Assembly: GCA_029857955.1 (NCBI GenBank)
Contig: JAOUFY010000017.1
Span: 1-44,737, forward strand
Origin: Spirochaetia bacterium
Lineage (GTDB): Bacteria > Spirochaetota > Leptospiria > Turneriellales > JAOUFE01
DNA: 44,737 nt
Direction of reading: 5' to 3'
Shown: positions 8,528 through 17,213 of the stretch, in pieces
Layout of the letters: each line of letters starts with the position of its first letter
How positions within the stretch are numbered: the stretch's first letter is position 1
The notes under the pieces: generated by a model
What the model was told of the DNA's origin: nothing
The model's database searches: none
The model's input: only the letters and a program-made list of their open reading frames with translations
Translations under genes and position numbers: made by a program

Positions 8528-11188
8528 TTAATTGTTAAATTTATGTTTTCGAGCATTACTGATCCACTTTAAGAGCTCTGCTGAAACAAATGAAATCCAG
8601 GGAACGCTCAAACAATATAGAAGTTCGTACAAAGAAAGCGGACTTGTTTTAAATATTTTATTTAAAAATGGTATATAAATTACGCAGATCTGCAAAACAA
8701 CCATTAAAAAAAACGAAGCGCTTAGCCAGTAATTTGATTTAATATTTTTAATAATCCCTGTTTTAAAAAAACCTGTTCTCTCCGATTTAATGGCAAAGAT
8801 TTGAGTCAATTGAGAAAATGACAAAACCGTAAAAACAATGGTTTGCCAATGATTTACTGCGATAAATAATTTTTGACTGATCAAAACAATCACTGTGATT
8901 ACAATACCTGTCGTAATTATATACTGACCAAGTCCTCTTGCAAAAATAGATTCTTTGGGATGCCTTGGAGGCAGATTCATGACATCAATCTCTGCTTTTT
9001 CGTTAGCCAGTGCGATAGCCGGCAAGCTGTCGGTAATTAAATTGATCCATAATATTTGAACAGGTATAAGCGGAATTGGCAGACCTAAAAAAGGAGCGAT
9101 GGTGATCGTAATTACTTCAGCTAAATTACCGCTTAAAATATACCTGATAAATTTTCTAACATTATCATAAACCCGTCTTCCTTCGGTAACTGCCCCGACA
9201 ATGGTCGAAAAGTTATCATCGATCAAGATAATGTCAGAAGATTCACGCGCCACATCGGTGCCCCTTTTGCCCATTGCGACTCCAATCTCAGCGAGTGTTA
9301 GCGCAGGGGCATCGTTGACTCCATCACCTGTCATGGCAACATATTCTCCAGCCGATTGAAGTGCTTTTACAATTTGAACTTTTTGCAATGGCGAAACACG
9401 CGCGTATATTTTAATTTTTTTAACAATTAAGTGAAGATCATCTTCAGATAATTTTTCAAGCTGCGACCCAGTTATAACACTATCCAGTTCAGAAGCAATT
9501 GAAAGCTTGACAGCAATATTTTTTGCTGTTTCCGGATGATCGCCGGTTATCATGACAGTTGCAATTCCCGCCTTTTTACAAAGCTCTACCGCCTCTTTGG
9601 CAAATTCTCTTGGCGGATCCATCAGTGCTGCGAATCCTAAAAAAATTAAATTTGTCTCATCTGATTCATTCAGGATTTCTGGAATCTGATCGAGTATCTT
9701 ATATGCAAATAAAATAATTCTATAACCCTTTCTGGCAAATTCCTCTGCCTCTAAACGGAATTTCATTAATTCGTTTTCCCCGTAAATTTTTTTGGAACAC
9801 CTTTCCAGTAAAATCTCCGGAGCTCCTTTGCAAAACAGTATAAACTTATCGTTTATTTTATGAACAGTTGACATACGTTTTCTATCCGAATCAAATGGCA
9901 ATTCTGCCCGCCTTTCAATTTTAATTACGTTGTTATATAAAGACTTATTGTATTTATATCCCGCTTCAAGAAGTGCAGCTTCCGTTGGCTCACCTGTAAT
10001 TTCACTTGCTTCTTTTTGAGCATCGTTGTTTAAAATAAGAGACATTGCCATAAATTCATCATTTTGATGCTTAAGTGATTTTTCGCTTGTTTCAATGTCA
10101 TTGTTATGAAAATTTTCTGCAGGAATCCATCTTCCATTTATAAACAAATGTTCAACTTTCATTTTGTTTTGTGTTAATGTTCCGGTTTTATCAGTGCAAA
10201 TGTACGTTATGGAACCTAGCGTTTCAACCGCAGGTAAAGAACGAACCAGGGCATTTATCTTTACCATTTTTTTAGCTCCTATAGCAAGCGCAATGGTAAT
10301 TACAGCAGGAAGAGCTTCTGGAATAGCTGCCACAGCCAGACTGATAACGGTTAACAACATCAACACAGGCGATGTCGACCGCAAAAGACCCATAAAAAAA
10401 ATAATCAAACATGTAGCCAATATAATCAGTGTTATACGTTTGCTAAAAGCAATTAGGCGTTTTTGCAACGGAGTTTGTTTTTCTTCAGATTGTATCAGCA
10501 TGGCAATCTTGCCCAGTTCGGTTTGCATACCTGTGGCAGTCACAACAGCCTTGCCCCTCCCTTTAACAACACGGGTTCCTTTAAACACCATGTTTTGTTG
10601 TTCAGCTATATTTTGAGCGGAAATATTTTTTGTATCAGGTAAAATCAAATCGGCTATTTTCTCACGTGAAATAGATTCGCCAGTCAAGGCAGATTCATCA
10701 ATGCTTAACATATTTTGAGAAATGATTCTCATATCGGCAGGCGTTATACAACCCGTTTCAATAAAAACAATATCGCCAGGAACCAATGATGTAGTGGAAA
10801 TATCCTGTTTTATACCATTTCGTAAAATCCTGACCAAAGGTGCTGCCATATTTTTTAACGCTAAAATGGCACGATCTGCCCGATATTCCTGGGTAAAGCC
10901 AATGATGGCATTTAAAATTACAATAACCAGTATGGCAATCGCATCAATATATTCGCCAATAAGAGCCGAAAAAACCGCAGCCCCCATCAAAATTATGATC
11001 ATAAAATCTTTCAGTTGCGAAAATAAAATCAATAGCGCCGATTTTCTTTTACCTTCCTCAATTTCATTCTTGCCGTATTGAGCTCGCCTGAGCAAGACAT
11101 CATTTTCACTTAATCCGGTTTCAGGATCTGTATTTAATGTTCTGCAAACTTCTTTTATATCCGATAAATGCCAGTTTAAAGAATCCAT
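8528..11188 (-). CDS. SERCA/PMR1-type calcium P-type ATPase
   Basis: A P2-type cation pump of 886 aa. It has the N-terminal cation-ATPase domain, actuator motif LTGES, phosphorylation site CTDKTGTLTQNK, nucleotide-domain KGAPE, and hinge MTGDGVNDAPAL. Ca2+-site residues known from SERCA are present: Glu in M4 (AIPEALPAV), Asn and Glu in M5 (SGNLAEV), and Asn, Thr, Asp in M6 (NLITDSLPA). This supports Ca2+ export rather than Na+/K+ or Mg2+ transport, though Mn2+ cannot be excluded. I place the start at ATG 11188, with GAGAG eight bases upstream; the longer frame begins with TTG at 11203. It sits between hisF and dnaE on the same strand, without a functional link to either. Confidence 0.92.
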   Translation of the reverse strand: MDSLNWHLSDIKEVCRTLNTDPETGLSENDVLLRRAQYGKNEIEEGKRKSALLILFSQLKDFMIIILMGAAVFSALIGEYIDAIAILVIVILNAIIGFTQEYRADRAILALKNMAAPLVRILRNGIKQDISTTSLVPGDIVFIETGCITPADMRIISQNMLSIDESALTGESISREKIADLILPDTKNISAQNIAEQQNMVFKGTRVVKGRGKAVVTATGMQTELGKIAMLIQSEEKQTPLQKRLIAFSKRITLIILATCLIIFFMGLLRSTSPVLMLLTVISLAVAAIPEALPAVITIALAIGAKKMVKINALVRSLPAVETLGSITYICTDKTGTLTQNKMKVEHLFINGRWIPAENFHNNDIETSEKSLKHQNDEFMAMSLILNNDAQKEASEITGEPTEAALLEAGYKYNKSLYNNVIKIERRAELPFDSDRKRMSTVHKINDKFILFCKGAPEILLERCSKKIYGENELMKFRLEAEEFARKGYRIILFAYKILDQIPEILNESDETNLIFLGFAALMDPPREFAKEAVELCKKAGIATVMITGDHPETAKNIAVKLSIASELDSVITGSQLEKLSEDDLHLIVKKIKIYARVSPLQKVQIVKALQSAGEYVAMTGDGVNDAPALTLAEIGVAMGKRGTDVARESSDIILIDDNFSTIVGAVTEGRRVYDNVRKFIRYILSGNLAEVITITIAPFLGLPIPLIPVQILWINLITDSLPAIALANEKAEIDVMNLPPRHPKESIFARGLGQYIITTGIVITVIVLISQKLFIAVNHWQTIVFTVLSFSQLTQIFAIKSERTGFFKTGIIKNIKSNYWLSASFFLMVVLQICVIYIPFLNKIFKTSPLSLYELLYCLSVPWISFVSAELLKWISNARKHKFNN

Positions 11189-11287
11189 ATTAAACGCTCT
11201 CAATTACAAATTACAGATCAATGTATTGCTGATTAAAAGTTTTTTATAAAGACGACAATACAATCGATCTTCAATTATAGACAAAAA

Positions 11288-12046
11288 CTATTCAGAGGGT
11301 CGAACAGGAATTCCCTCATTAATAAGGTAATTCTTTAAGACAGGAATGTCAATTTCCCGAAAATGAAAAATAGAAGCAGCCAGAGCGCCGCTGGCGCCCG
11401 TTTCAAAAGCTTCTTTAATGTGCGGCATAGTGCCTGCTCCGCCGGATGCGATTACAGGAACTTTCACTGCTTTTGCGACAAGGCCGGTCAATAGCAAATC
11501 ATAGCCTTTTTTGGTTCCGTCTCGATCCATACTCGTAAGTAAAATTTCACCGGCTCCAGCTTCACAAGCAATCTTTGCCCATTCTATGGCATCTGCCCCG
11601 GTTGGAGTTCGACCTCCATGCAGATAAACTTCAAAAAATCCTCCATTGAACTTTGCGTCTATGGCACATACGATACACTGACTGCCAAAATGTCTGGCGC
11701 CCTCGGTTAAAACATCCGGATTTTCAAAAGCGGCGGTATTTAAAGCGACTTTATCTGCCCCTTCGCTTAAAATAAGCTTCATATCTTCCAGATTGCGAAT
11801 TCCTCCGCCAACAAGATAGGGAATAAACAATTTTTCAGATACTTCTTTTACTAGATTTAATATAATATTTCTACGGTCAGATGATGCTGTGATGTCAAGA
11901 AAAACAAGTTCATCTGCGCCTTGCTTTTCATACTCAACTGCATTCTCAACAGGATCACCCGCATCAATCAGATTTAAAAATTCTATGCCTTTGACAACAC
12001 GGCCATTTTTTACATCAAGACAAGGGATAATTCGTTTTGCCAACAT
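11288..12046 (-). CDS. hisF: Imidazole glycerol phosphate synthase, cyclase subunit HisF
   Basis: A (beta/alpha)8 barrel of 252 aa that, with HisH, converts PRFAR and glutamine-derived ammonia to imidazole glycerol phosphate and AICAR in histidine synthesis. Catalytic Asp11 (PCLDV) and Asp130 (CAIDAK) are both present, with phosphate-binding glycines in VGGGIR and ASGGAG. Length is typical. AAGG lies about eight bases before ATG 12046. It stands alone: no hisH, hisA or hisI is in the window, so the his genes appear scattered in this genome. A strong terminator (12065-12100) separates it from the upstream lipoprotein gene, so it must have its own short promoter or rely on read-through. Confidence 0.96.
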   Translation of the reverse strand: MLAKRIIPCLDVKNGRVVKGIEFLNLIDAGDPVENAVEYEKQGADELVFLDITASSDRRNIILNLVKEVSEKLFIPYLVGGGIRNLEDMKLILSEGADKVALNTAAFENPDVLTEGARHFGSQCIVCAIDAKFNGGFFEVYLHGGRTPTGADAIEWAKIACEAGAGEILLTSMDRDGTKKGYDLLLTGLVAKAVKVPVIASGGAGTMPHIKEAFETGASGALAASIFHFREIDIPVLKNYLINEGIPVRPSE

Positions 12047-12064
12047 ATTTAAAACCTTATATAT

Positions 12065-12100
12065 AATTAAAAAAGGGGGTTAAAACCCCCTTTTTTAATT
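12065..12100 (-). terminator. Strong intrinsic terminator after the LPP20-type gene
   Basis: A perfect 15-bp stem (AATTAAAAAAGGGGG / CCCCCTTTTTTAATT) with a 6-base loop, T-rich on both strands. It begins 2 bases past the lipoprotein stop codon at 12103 and ends just upstream of hisF. It is symmetrical and could work in both directions. Confidence 0.9.
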
Positions 12101-12102
12101 TT

Positions 12103-12579
12103 TTATTTTTCTTTAATTCTATCAATTTCCAATTGGGCTTTTTTCTTTAAACCTTTCGCGTGAATTTCATATACAACTTCACAGTTGTCTTCTTCGTCAA
12201 AAGTTTCTTCCACAATCGAACCGCCCTTGATCATACCCTGAAATTCTTTGGTAACCACAACTCCGGCAGATTCACCATCTTTAACTGCTGATGCCCCTTT
12301 AATTTCTGCTCCGATCATTTTTTCTACAACAAGCTTTTGAGCCATAGTTAAAGCTGCTTCTCTTGCCTGGGTTTTTCTTTTTACCATTCCCTGAGCATTT
12401 GGACTTGGTGCCCCTAAAGCTGTAACTCGGAATGTATCATCATCCATCCACCCCTGAGTTTTATAAGTCTTACCTTTAACCATTTTATCGGTTGTTTCCC
12501 CGCAAGAAGAAATAAATGCAGCTATAGATACTGCTACCATTAGAACTACTGAATTTTTTCGAAAATTTAATTTTCCCAT
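12103..12579 (-). CDS. LPP20-family lipoprotein
   Basis: A 158-aa lipoprotein: basic start, hydrophobic core VVLMVAVSIAAF, lipobox ISSC. I chose ATG 12579 because GGAG stands five bases upstream; a GTG at 12585 opens the frame slightly earlier. The mature protein resembles the LPP20/FlgT N-terminal type fold, with the usual helix in which a Lys/Arg- and Ala-rich stretch (RKTQAREAALTMAQKLVVEKM) follows a short strand-containing segment. It is acidic near the end (ETFDEEDN). It lies 148 bases downstream of a larger lipoprotein with a similar domain and may belong to the same transcription unit. Function of such proteins outside flagellar systems is unknown. Confidence 0.72.
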   Translation of the reverse strand: MGKLNFRKNSVVLMVAVSIAAFISSCGETTDKMVKGKTYKTQGWMDDDTFRVTALGAPSPNAQGMVKRKTQAREAALTMAQKLVVEKMIGAEIKGASAVKDGESAGVVVTKEFQGMIKGGSIVEETFDEEDNCEVVYEIHAKGLKKKAQLEIDRIKEK

Positions 12580-12726
12580 ATACACTCCATAAAATTTTAT
12601 CCAACTTTTAATTAGATACCAGACAGAAAGTCTGTATCACATTGGTTTATTGAAGACTGTTAAATAAAGAAGTCATTGTCAACAAAAAATTTAAAAATCA
12701 ACCAATCGATCTGTTATTTCATTTTT

Positions 12727-13914
12727 TTATTTTAACTTAAACTCGACATAATTTCTTCTCACGTCGCCTGTAGTTAGAGGATAAGTCAGATTTGCGTCAA
12801 TAACCCTGTCGGTAAATGCAAAAGAATCACCTTCAAATTCTATCTGCAAAAGAGTGATGTTACCTGTACTCTCTTTTCTATGAACAGCTTTTACACCTCG
12901 AACTTTTTCAATAAATTCGCTGCGAATTTTTTTACTTTGCGAGTAATCTGCACCAATGATGGCAACGTCTATTATCGTAAGTTTTCCTGTTTTCCACTTT
13001 TTTGAAATTTCTTGAATCAGTTTTTGAGAAAGCTTTGCGACTGATTTTTTAGTTGCTTCAACCGCGCCTGATTGGGCATTTATATGAGGATAGGCAGCAT
13101 GCTCCTGGGCAACGGCAATTAACGCCCCTGTTGTTGTTTCAATAACTCTTATGCTTACATCTGATTGATAAGAAATCATTTTGGAACCTTCCGCAACAGC
13201 GCCTGCAGAAGTAATGTTGGAGTTACCTACAAGTACAATCTGGGCTCCGCCAAGCGAACCAATTTCCTTCGCTGCATTATTATCACCCTTTAATGCTCTG
13301 GCAATATTTTCCCCCTGAGCTTTACGAACTTTTTCAAATGTCGCGCGATCAACCAAAGGAAAACCTTTTTTGGTAAATTCAGACTCCACAGCTGTACCGG
13401 CAATGTTTTGGGAATCTGTATTTGGTTTCCCCAGTAAATTTTCATTAACAAAAACCATCATGGTCGGTCGTGCCTGTTGAGAAATCATATCTTCAATGGC
13501 TTCTTCTAGTTTTGCTTTACTAACTTTTGCTCTGATAGTTACCTGGTATTCGTATTTTGATATAGCCCGACTTTCAAGAATTTTATACGTTTCAATTAGA
13601 CCTTCTGATTTTGCCGTGATATCGGAACTCTGAAAAACACCGCTGTCAATTTCAGTACGTGAATTAATCATCGTGCCCAAAACTTTTTTTACAGCATCGC
13701 GTTTTGCATCATTGAGAGCATCGTCTTTTGCCTTTCCAATTTCGTTGTCATTAATCGTGCCAATACCTTCAGCATTTACCCAACCTTCACCAGATTCTTT
13801 TTTTTCCGTGTTGGAAACCTTGTCTGATCTTACGTTTGATTTCGTTGTTTCACACGAAAATAATGTAAACGCAAAGATCAAAAACAATAATACAATCAAT
13901 TTATTATTTTTCAT
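12727..13914 (-). CDS. LPP20/CsgG-like (FlgT-like) lipoprotein
   Basis: A 395-aa lipoprotein with signal KNNKLIVLLFLIFAFTLFSC. Residues ~45-145 resemble an LPP20-type domain (GEGWVNAEGIGTI, then AKDDALNDAKRDAVKKVLG). The middle resembles the CsgG/LpoB-like fold seen in FlgT (ARPTMMVFVNENLLGKP, then EFTKKGFPLVDR and AQIVLVGNSNI). A C-terminal domain follows (KLTIIDVAIIGAD). Its ATG overlaps the stop of the FecR-domain gene by four bases (ATGA), so the two are translationally coupled. Proteins of this build sit in the periplasm on the outer membrane and form rings or scaffolds in known cases. No flagellar gene is nearby, so a FlgT role is not supported by context. Confidence 0.78.
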   Translation of the reverse strand: MKNNKLIVLLFLIFAFTLFSCETTKSNVRSDKVSNTEKKESGEGWVNAEGIGTINDNEIGKAKDDALNDAKRDAVKKVLGTMINSRTEIDSGVFQSSDITAKSEGLIETYKILESRAISKYEYQVTIRAKVSKAKLEEAIEDMISQQARPTMMVFVNENLLGKPNTDSQNIAGTAVESEFTKKGFPLVDRATFEKVRKAQGENIARALKGDNNAAKEIGSLGGAQIVLVGNSNITSAGAVAEGSKMISYQSDVSIRVIETTTGALIAVAQEHAAYPHINAQSGAVEATKKSVAKLSQKLIQEISKKWKTGKLTIIDVAIIGADYSQSKKIRSEFIEKVRGVKAVHRKESTGNITLLQIEFEGDSFAFTDRVIDANLTYPLTTGDVRRNYVEFKLK

Positions 13915-14660
13915 TTAAATTCCTCCAACATTTTTCTATTCTTTTCTTTCTGTTCGTCAATTAATTTACAATTATACTCTTTCATGATTCTCAATTCATC
14001 CAGAATTTTCATCTTTGTCGCGACATAGTCATCAAGGACATCTTTAATCAACTGACCCGGTTCAACTGCCGCCTGTTCCCCTGACTTTACATTGATTTTC
14101 TGAAGATTTTTCTTTCCTATTGTTTCAACGTCAACTGATCCATTTTTTACATAAACACCTGATGGTATAAATTTTTCAGAAGCAGGTTCAACCTTCGCGG
14201 AAGGTTCTTGATCATTTACGTTAACCATAAATTCTGTACCTCTTACCCCTGCCGTAAATGTTGGTGTTGATATTGTAAGCTCGCTATGCTTGTTTTTGTC
14301 ATGTATAAGTCTTGAAAATACCTGACCTTTATGTAAATCAATATTATACGATTTTATACTTGAACTCTCCAAGATTTTTTTAAATGTTACAGTGGTATTT
14401 TTTTCAATATGGCAAATATATGCATCTGTTATTTGAATACGAATCATGCCATTTTTTGTAGTAATCACGTCATTTTCTTCTACTTTCATGCTTAGCTTTG
14501 CCGGTATGGATTTATTGTTTTTACTGACGGTTGCCTCGCCGGATACAAAAGATACCAAGCCATATACGCTTGAATTATTTTCAGCGAATGTGCTAGAATT
14601 AAATATGATCATTATCAGAACAAAAATCCCCTTATAAAAAAATTGATTTATAGTTTTCAT
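13911..14660 (-). CDS. Exported FecR-domain protein
   Basis: A 249-aa protein with a signal peptide ending at STFAEN. A FecR domain covers about residues 35-150: VSGEATVSKNNK, a KVEENDVITTKNG segment, and the hallmark TPTFTAGVRGTEFMV. The C-terminal ~50 residues form a charged helix (MKILDELRIMKEYN, then EQKEKNRKMLEEF) likely to be coiled-coil. In sigma-regulator FecR proteins the domain senses a receptor across the inner membrane, but here there is no sigma factor gene and no internal membrane anchor. It therefore looks like the stand-alone periplasmic type. It lies 15 bases downstream of the papain-like protease and overlaps the next gene by four bases, so it is the centre of a three-gene operon. 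Confidence 0.85.
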   Translation of the reverse strand: MKTINQFFYKGIFVLIMIIFNSSTFAENNSSVYGLVSFVSGEATVSKNNKSIPAKLSMKVEENDVITTKNGMIRIQITDAYICHIEKNTTVTFKKILESSSIKSYNIDLHKGQVFSRLIHDKNKHSELTISTPTFTAGVRGTEFMVNVNDQEPSAKVEPASEKFIPSGVYVKNGSVDVETIGKKNLQKINVKSGEQAAVEPGQLIKDVLDDYVATKMKILDELRIMKEYNCKLIDEQKEKNRKMLEEFK

Positions 14661-14675
14661 ATATTTCCTTTCTCG

Positions 14676-15683
14676 TTATTTACTTTCCAATGGAGCAACC
14701 CATGTTGTTCCTGTACCTATGTTATTTGAACCGTACTCAATCCACATATACCCTTTTTCACCCCATTGCTCACCCCAGGAATTTCTCATAAGCCATGCTT
14801 TCTTGCTGTCGTCCCATCCCACAATATTGATAGCGTGATTAACTCCGGAAACCTTGGCATGTTCATCAAAAATTCCACCGGCATAGGCGGTGAACATACG
14901 GGTTGCAAAAACAGCTGATGATAAAACACCATGTTTACATAAACCTTCCTTAATCTCTTCAACACTTGCCATTTTCAGATATTCTCCGATATAACCGGAA
15001 TCCATTGCAAAATACTTTTCGCCTGACTTAACACTGCATGTCGAGTTTCTTGCTTTATAAGGATAAATTGCTTCTTCCAGTCCTCCTGATTTTGTCATTT
15101 TATCAAAAACAGAACCGTACCAACCGCCCTGACATTTACCAATATTTTGACAGTCCAGAAAATGTTGCTCAGATACATCTACATTTTTTTTATAAAATAA
15201 ATTATAACCAGCCTCATAGGACGCCATAGCCGAAAACATATAACAACTGCCGCAGGTTCCCTGCTGACGAACCGGTGACACAATACCGTATTTTCTCCAA
15301 TCAAAACTTGCCGACTTGGGATTGCAATATTTTCTTTGATCGTCAATTTCTTTTTTTTCGGGTTCTTCGGATTTCTTTTGTTCTTCTTTTTTTGCCTGCT
15401 CTTCTTTGTTTTTTTCGTCAGGTTTATCGGGTCGAACATCTTTCTTCTTCGGTATAACCAGACCCGTGATGTTTGAGATTTCCTGTTTCATTTGTTCATT
15501 CATTTCCACTCGAAATTTCAAGTTTCTTTCTACGATTTCAGACTGCATATCTGCAATTTCTTTTTTAAAATCAGAAAGTAGTTTTGTATTTTGATTTTTA
15601 AACTCATCCAACATTCCAGATATTAAACTTCCAGAAATTAAAACAAAAATCCCTGATGACACTATAATTTTTTTAATTTTCAT
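14676..15683 (-). CDS. Papain-family (C1) cysteine protease with N-terminal coiled coil
   Basis: A 335-aa exported cysteine protease. A hydrophobic signal (IIVSSGIFVLISGSLIS) leads into a charged helix at ~25-70, a Lys/Glu/Pro-rich linker at ~80-115, then the C1 domain. The active site is complete: Gln141 and Cys147 in QGTCGSCYMFS, His283 in GVNHAINIVGW, Asn301 in RNSWGEQWGEKGY. The residue after the catalytic Cys is Tyr rather than the usual Trp. There is no typical I29 inhibitor propeptide; the coiled coil and linker take that place. It heads the operon with the FecR-domain and CsgG-like lipoprotein genes. Its substrate is unknown. Confidence 0.92.
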   Translation of the reverse strand: MKIKKIIVSSGIFVLISGSLISGMLDEFKNQNTKLLSDFKKEIADMQSEIVERNLKFRVEMNEQMKQEISNITGLVIPKKKDVRPDKPDEKNKEEQAKKEEQKKSEEPEKKEIDDQRKYCNPKSASFDWRKYGIVSPVRQQGTCGSCYMFSAMASYEAGYNLFYKKNVDVSEQHFLDCQNIGKCQGGWYGSVFDKMTKSGGLEEAIYPYKARNSTCSVKSGEKYFAMDSGYIGEYLKMASVEEIKEGLCKHGVLSSAVFATRMFTAYAGGIFDEHAKVSGVNHAINIVGWDDSKKAWLMRNSWGEQWGEKGYMWIEYGSNNIGTGTTWVAPLESK

Positions 15684-15892
15684 GATTATGTTATGGCGTA
15701 TACAGCTTCTACGCTCGTCCTATTTCATTATTTACAGCTTAATTAGAAACAATATTTAACTCATTTCGATAAAATCAATGACAATTACCTTGTATTTCGT
15801 TTCTACGTTTTGTCAATAATTATAAAATAGAGTTATAAAAAATAAAACTTATCGTAAACAGGGCTAATTTATTTTTCGTTCTGTTTTATATT

Positions 15893-15901
15893 TGTTATAC
15901 T
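15893..15901 (+). promoter_or_regulatory. Extended -10 promoter of the lipocalin gene
   Basis: TGT followed by TATACT (15896-15901) is a TGn-extended -10 element. Only six bases separate it from ATG 15908, so the transcript should begin at or next to the start codon. The -35 region is poor, as expected for an extended -10 promoter. The same TTTGTTATACT string precedes the rhodanese gene start at 22010. Confidence 0.55.
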
Positions 15902-15907
15902 TATAGA

Positions 15908-16444
15908 ATGAATATAAACGTAAAATCTTCTTTTGTACTTTTTCTAATTGCGGGTCTTACCATTCTGACCACTCATATTTTTGCAGGAAAAATTGATTCT
16001 ACAACGGTAAAAAATGTTGATATTTCACGATATCTGGGAACATGGTATGAAATAGCTCGATTTCCGCACAGCTTTGAAAAAAATCTGGATCGGGTAACGG
16101 CGAATTATTCAATGAGAGAAGACGGTAAAATTAAAGTAATCAATAAAGGTTATTTACCAAATGGAAAACTCTCAGAAGCGGTCGGCAAGGCATATACTCC
16201 AAATCCAAAGGATTTGTCAAGGCTCAAGGTTTCGTTTTTTTTGTTTTTCTATGGCGACTACTTTATTCTTGAGCTTGATGATAAAAATTATTCCTGGGCG
16301 ATGATTGGAAGCAGTAATGACCATTTTTTATGGATTCTCTCCAGAACGCCCGAATTGGATGAAAAGACATACAACATGCTTCTTGCCAATGCAAAAAATC
16401 GCGGCTATGATCTTTCAAAATTAATCAAAGTTAATCAGAAATGA
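15908..16444 (+). CDS. blc: Blc-type lipocalin, exported
   Basis: A 178-aa bacterial lipocalin. The signal peptide (SSFVLFLIAGLTILTTHIFA) lacks a lipobox Cys, so unlike E. coli Blc it is probably soluble in the periplasm or secreted. Lipocalin motifs are clear: GTWYEIARFPHSFE near residue 45, then VTANYSMREDGKIKVINKGY, GDYFILELD, and the closing ILSRTP. The family binds fatty acids or lysophospholipids and is linked to membrane repair. The start is fixed by the signal peptide, and there is no Shine-Dalgarno sequence; a -10 box six bases upstream suggests leaderless translation. It is convergent with tpx and shares a two-way terminator with it. Confidence 0.92.
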   Translation: MNINVKSSFVLFLIAGLTILTTHIFAGKIDSTTVKNVDISRYLGTWYEIARFPHSFEKNLDRVTANYSMREDGKIKVINKGYLPNGKLSEAVGKAYTPNPKDLSRLKVSFFLFFYGDYFILELDDKNYSWAMIGSSNDHFLWILSRTPELDEKTYNMLLANAKNRGYDLSKLIKVNQK

Positions 16445-16452
16445 TTGGCAAT

Positions 16453-16524
16453 AAAAAACCACGAAAACATTTTAAATTTAAAAGCTTGTTTAAAAGCAAA
16501 TTTTTCAAGTTTTCGTGGTTTTTT
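16453..16524. terminator. Bidirectional terminator between lipocalin and tpx
   Basis: A 16-bp perfect inverted repeat: AAAAAACCACGAAAAC at 16453-16468 and its complement at 16509-16524, with a 40-base loop that is itself AT-rich. T-runs lie at the 3' end on both strands. It sits between the convergent lipocalin (stop at 16444) and tpx (stop at 16546). Confidence 0.88.
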
Positions 16525-16545
16525 TAAAGACAATCTGCGATGAAA

Positions 16546-17046
16546 TTATTTCAAAGCTGCGATTGCTGCTGCGTAATTTGGTTCTTGGGTAATTTCAGGA
16601 ACCTGTTCTGTGTAAGTTATTTTTCCGGCTTCGTTGATAACTACAACTGCACGTGAATAAATTCCTGCAAGAGGACCGTCAACGATACGAACGCCATAGG
16701 TTTCGCCAAATCCTTTTTTATGCATTTCAGAAATAGAGATTACTTTTTCAAGACCCTCTGTTGTGCAGAATCTTTTATGCGCAAACGGTAAATCCATGGA
16801 AGCACAAAGAACAACGGTGTTGTTTAATTTGTCAAGTTCAGCGTTAAATTTACGTACAGATGACGCACAAACTGCTGTATCCAGACTTGGAAAAATATTA
16901 AGTACGATACGTTTTCCAGCGAAGTCTTTTAAGCTCACATCCGAAAGGTCACTTTTGGTCATAACGAAATCAGGAGCGGTTGAACCCACTGCCGGTAAAT
17001 TGCCAATCGTATTGATCGGATTATCTTTTAATGTAATTTTTGCCAT
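16546..17046 (-). CDS. tpx: Thiol peroxidase Tpx
   Basis: An atypical 2-Cys peroxiredoxin, 166 aa, which reduces hydrogen and alkyl peroxides using thioredoxin. The peroxidatic cysteine is Cys60 in FPSLDTAVCASS and the resolving cysteine is Cys94 in FCTTEG, almost the same spacing as E. coli Tpx (61 and 95). The conserved FPSLDT motif and thioredoxin fold segments (GSTAPDFVM near the start) are intact. A strong AAAAGGGGA site stands before ATG 17046. It is monocistronic, ending at a bidirectional terminator. Confidence 0.96.
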   Translation of the reverse strand: MAKITLKDNPINTIGNLPAVGSTAPDFVMTKSDLSDVSLKDFAGKRIVLNIFPSLDTAVCASSVRKFNAELDKLNNTVVLCASMDLPFAHKRFCTTEGLEKVISISEMHKKGFGETYGVRIVDGPLAGIYSRAVVVINEAGKITYTEQVPEITQEPNYAAAIAALK

Positions 17047-17213
17047 TTTATCCCCTTTTAAATAAACATTTCGTTCAAATTAGGCAAAAAGTTGCCGAAC
17101 GACTTTTTTTACAAAAAATTATTTCTCATATGTGTCAGAATGTTGTCAAAACGGGCAATAAAATTATTTTTAAATTCAATTTTTATTTTTTAAAAGGTCT
17201 TAACACGCCCTCC

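Noticed and set aside
12616..12637. Hairpin (ACAGAC / GTCTG type) between the two lipoprotein genes as a terminator
   Set aside because: The stem is short with a bulge and no T-run; too weak to split the lipoprotein genes into separate transcripts with confidence.
13673..13918. Plus-strand open frame opposite the CsgG-like lipoprotein gene
   Set aside because: It is the antisense shadow of a well-supported gene with a signal peptide and lipobox, and its composition is that expected from the opposite strand.
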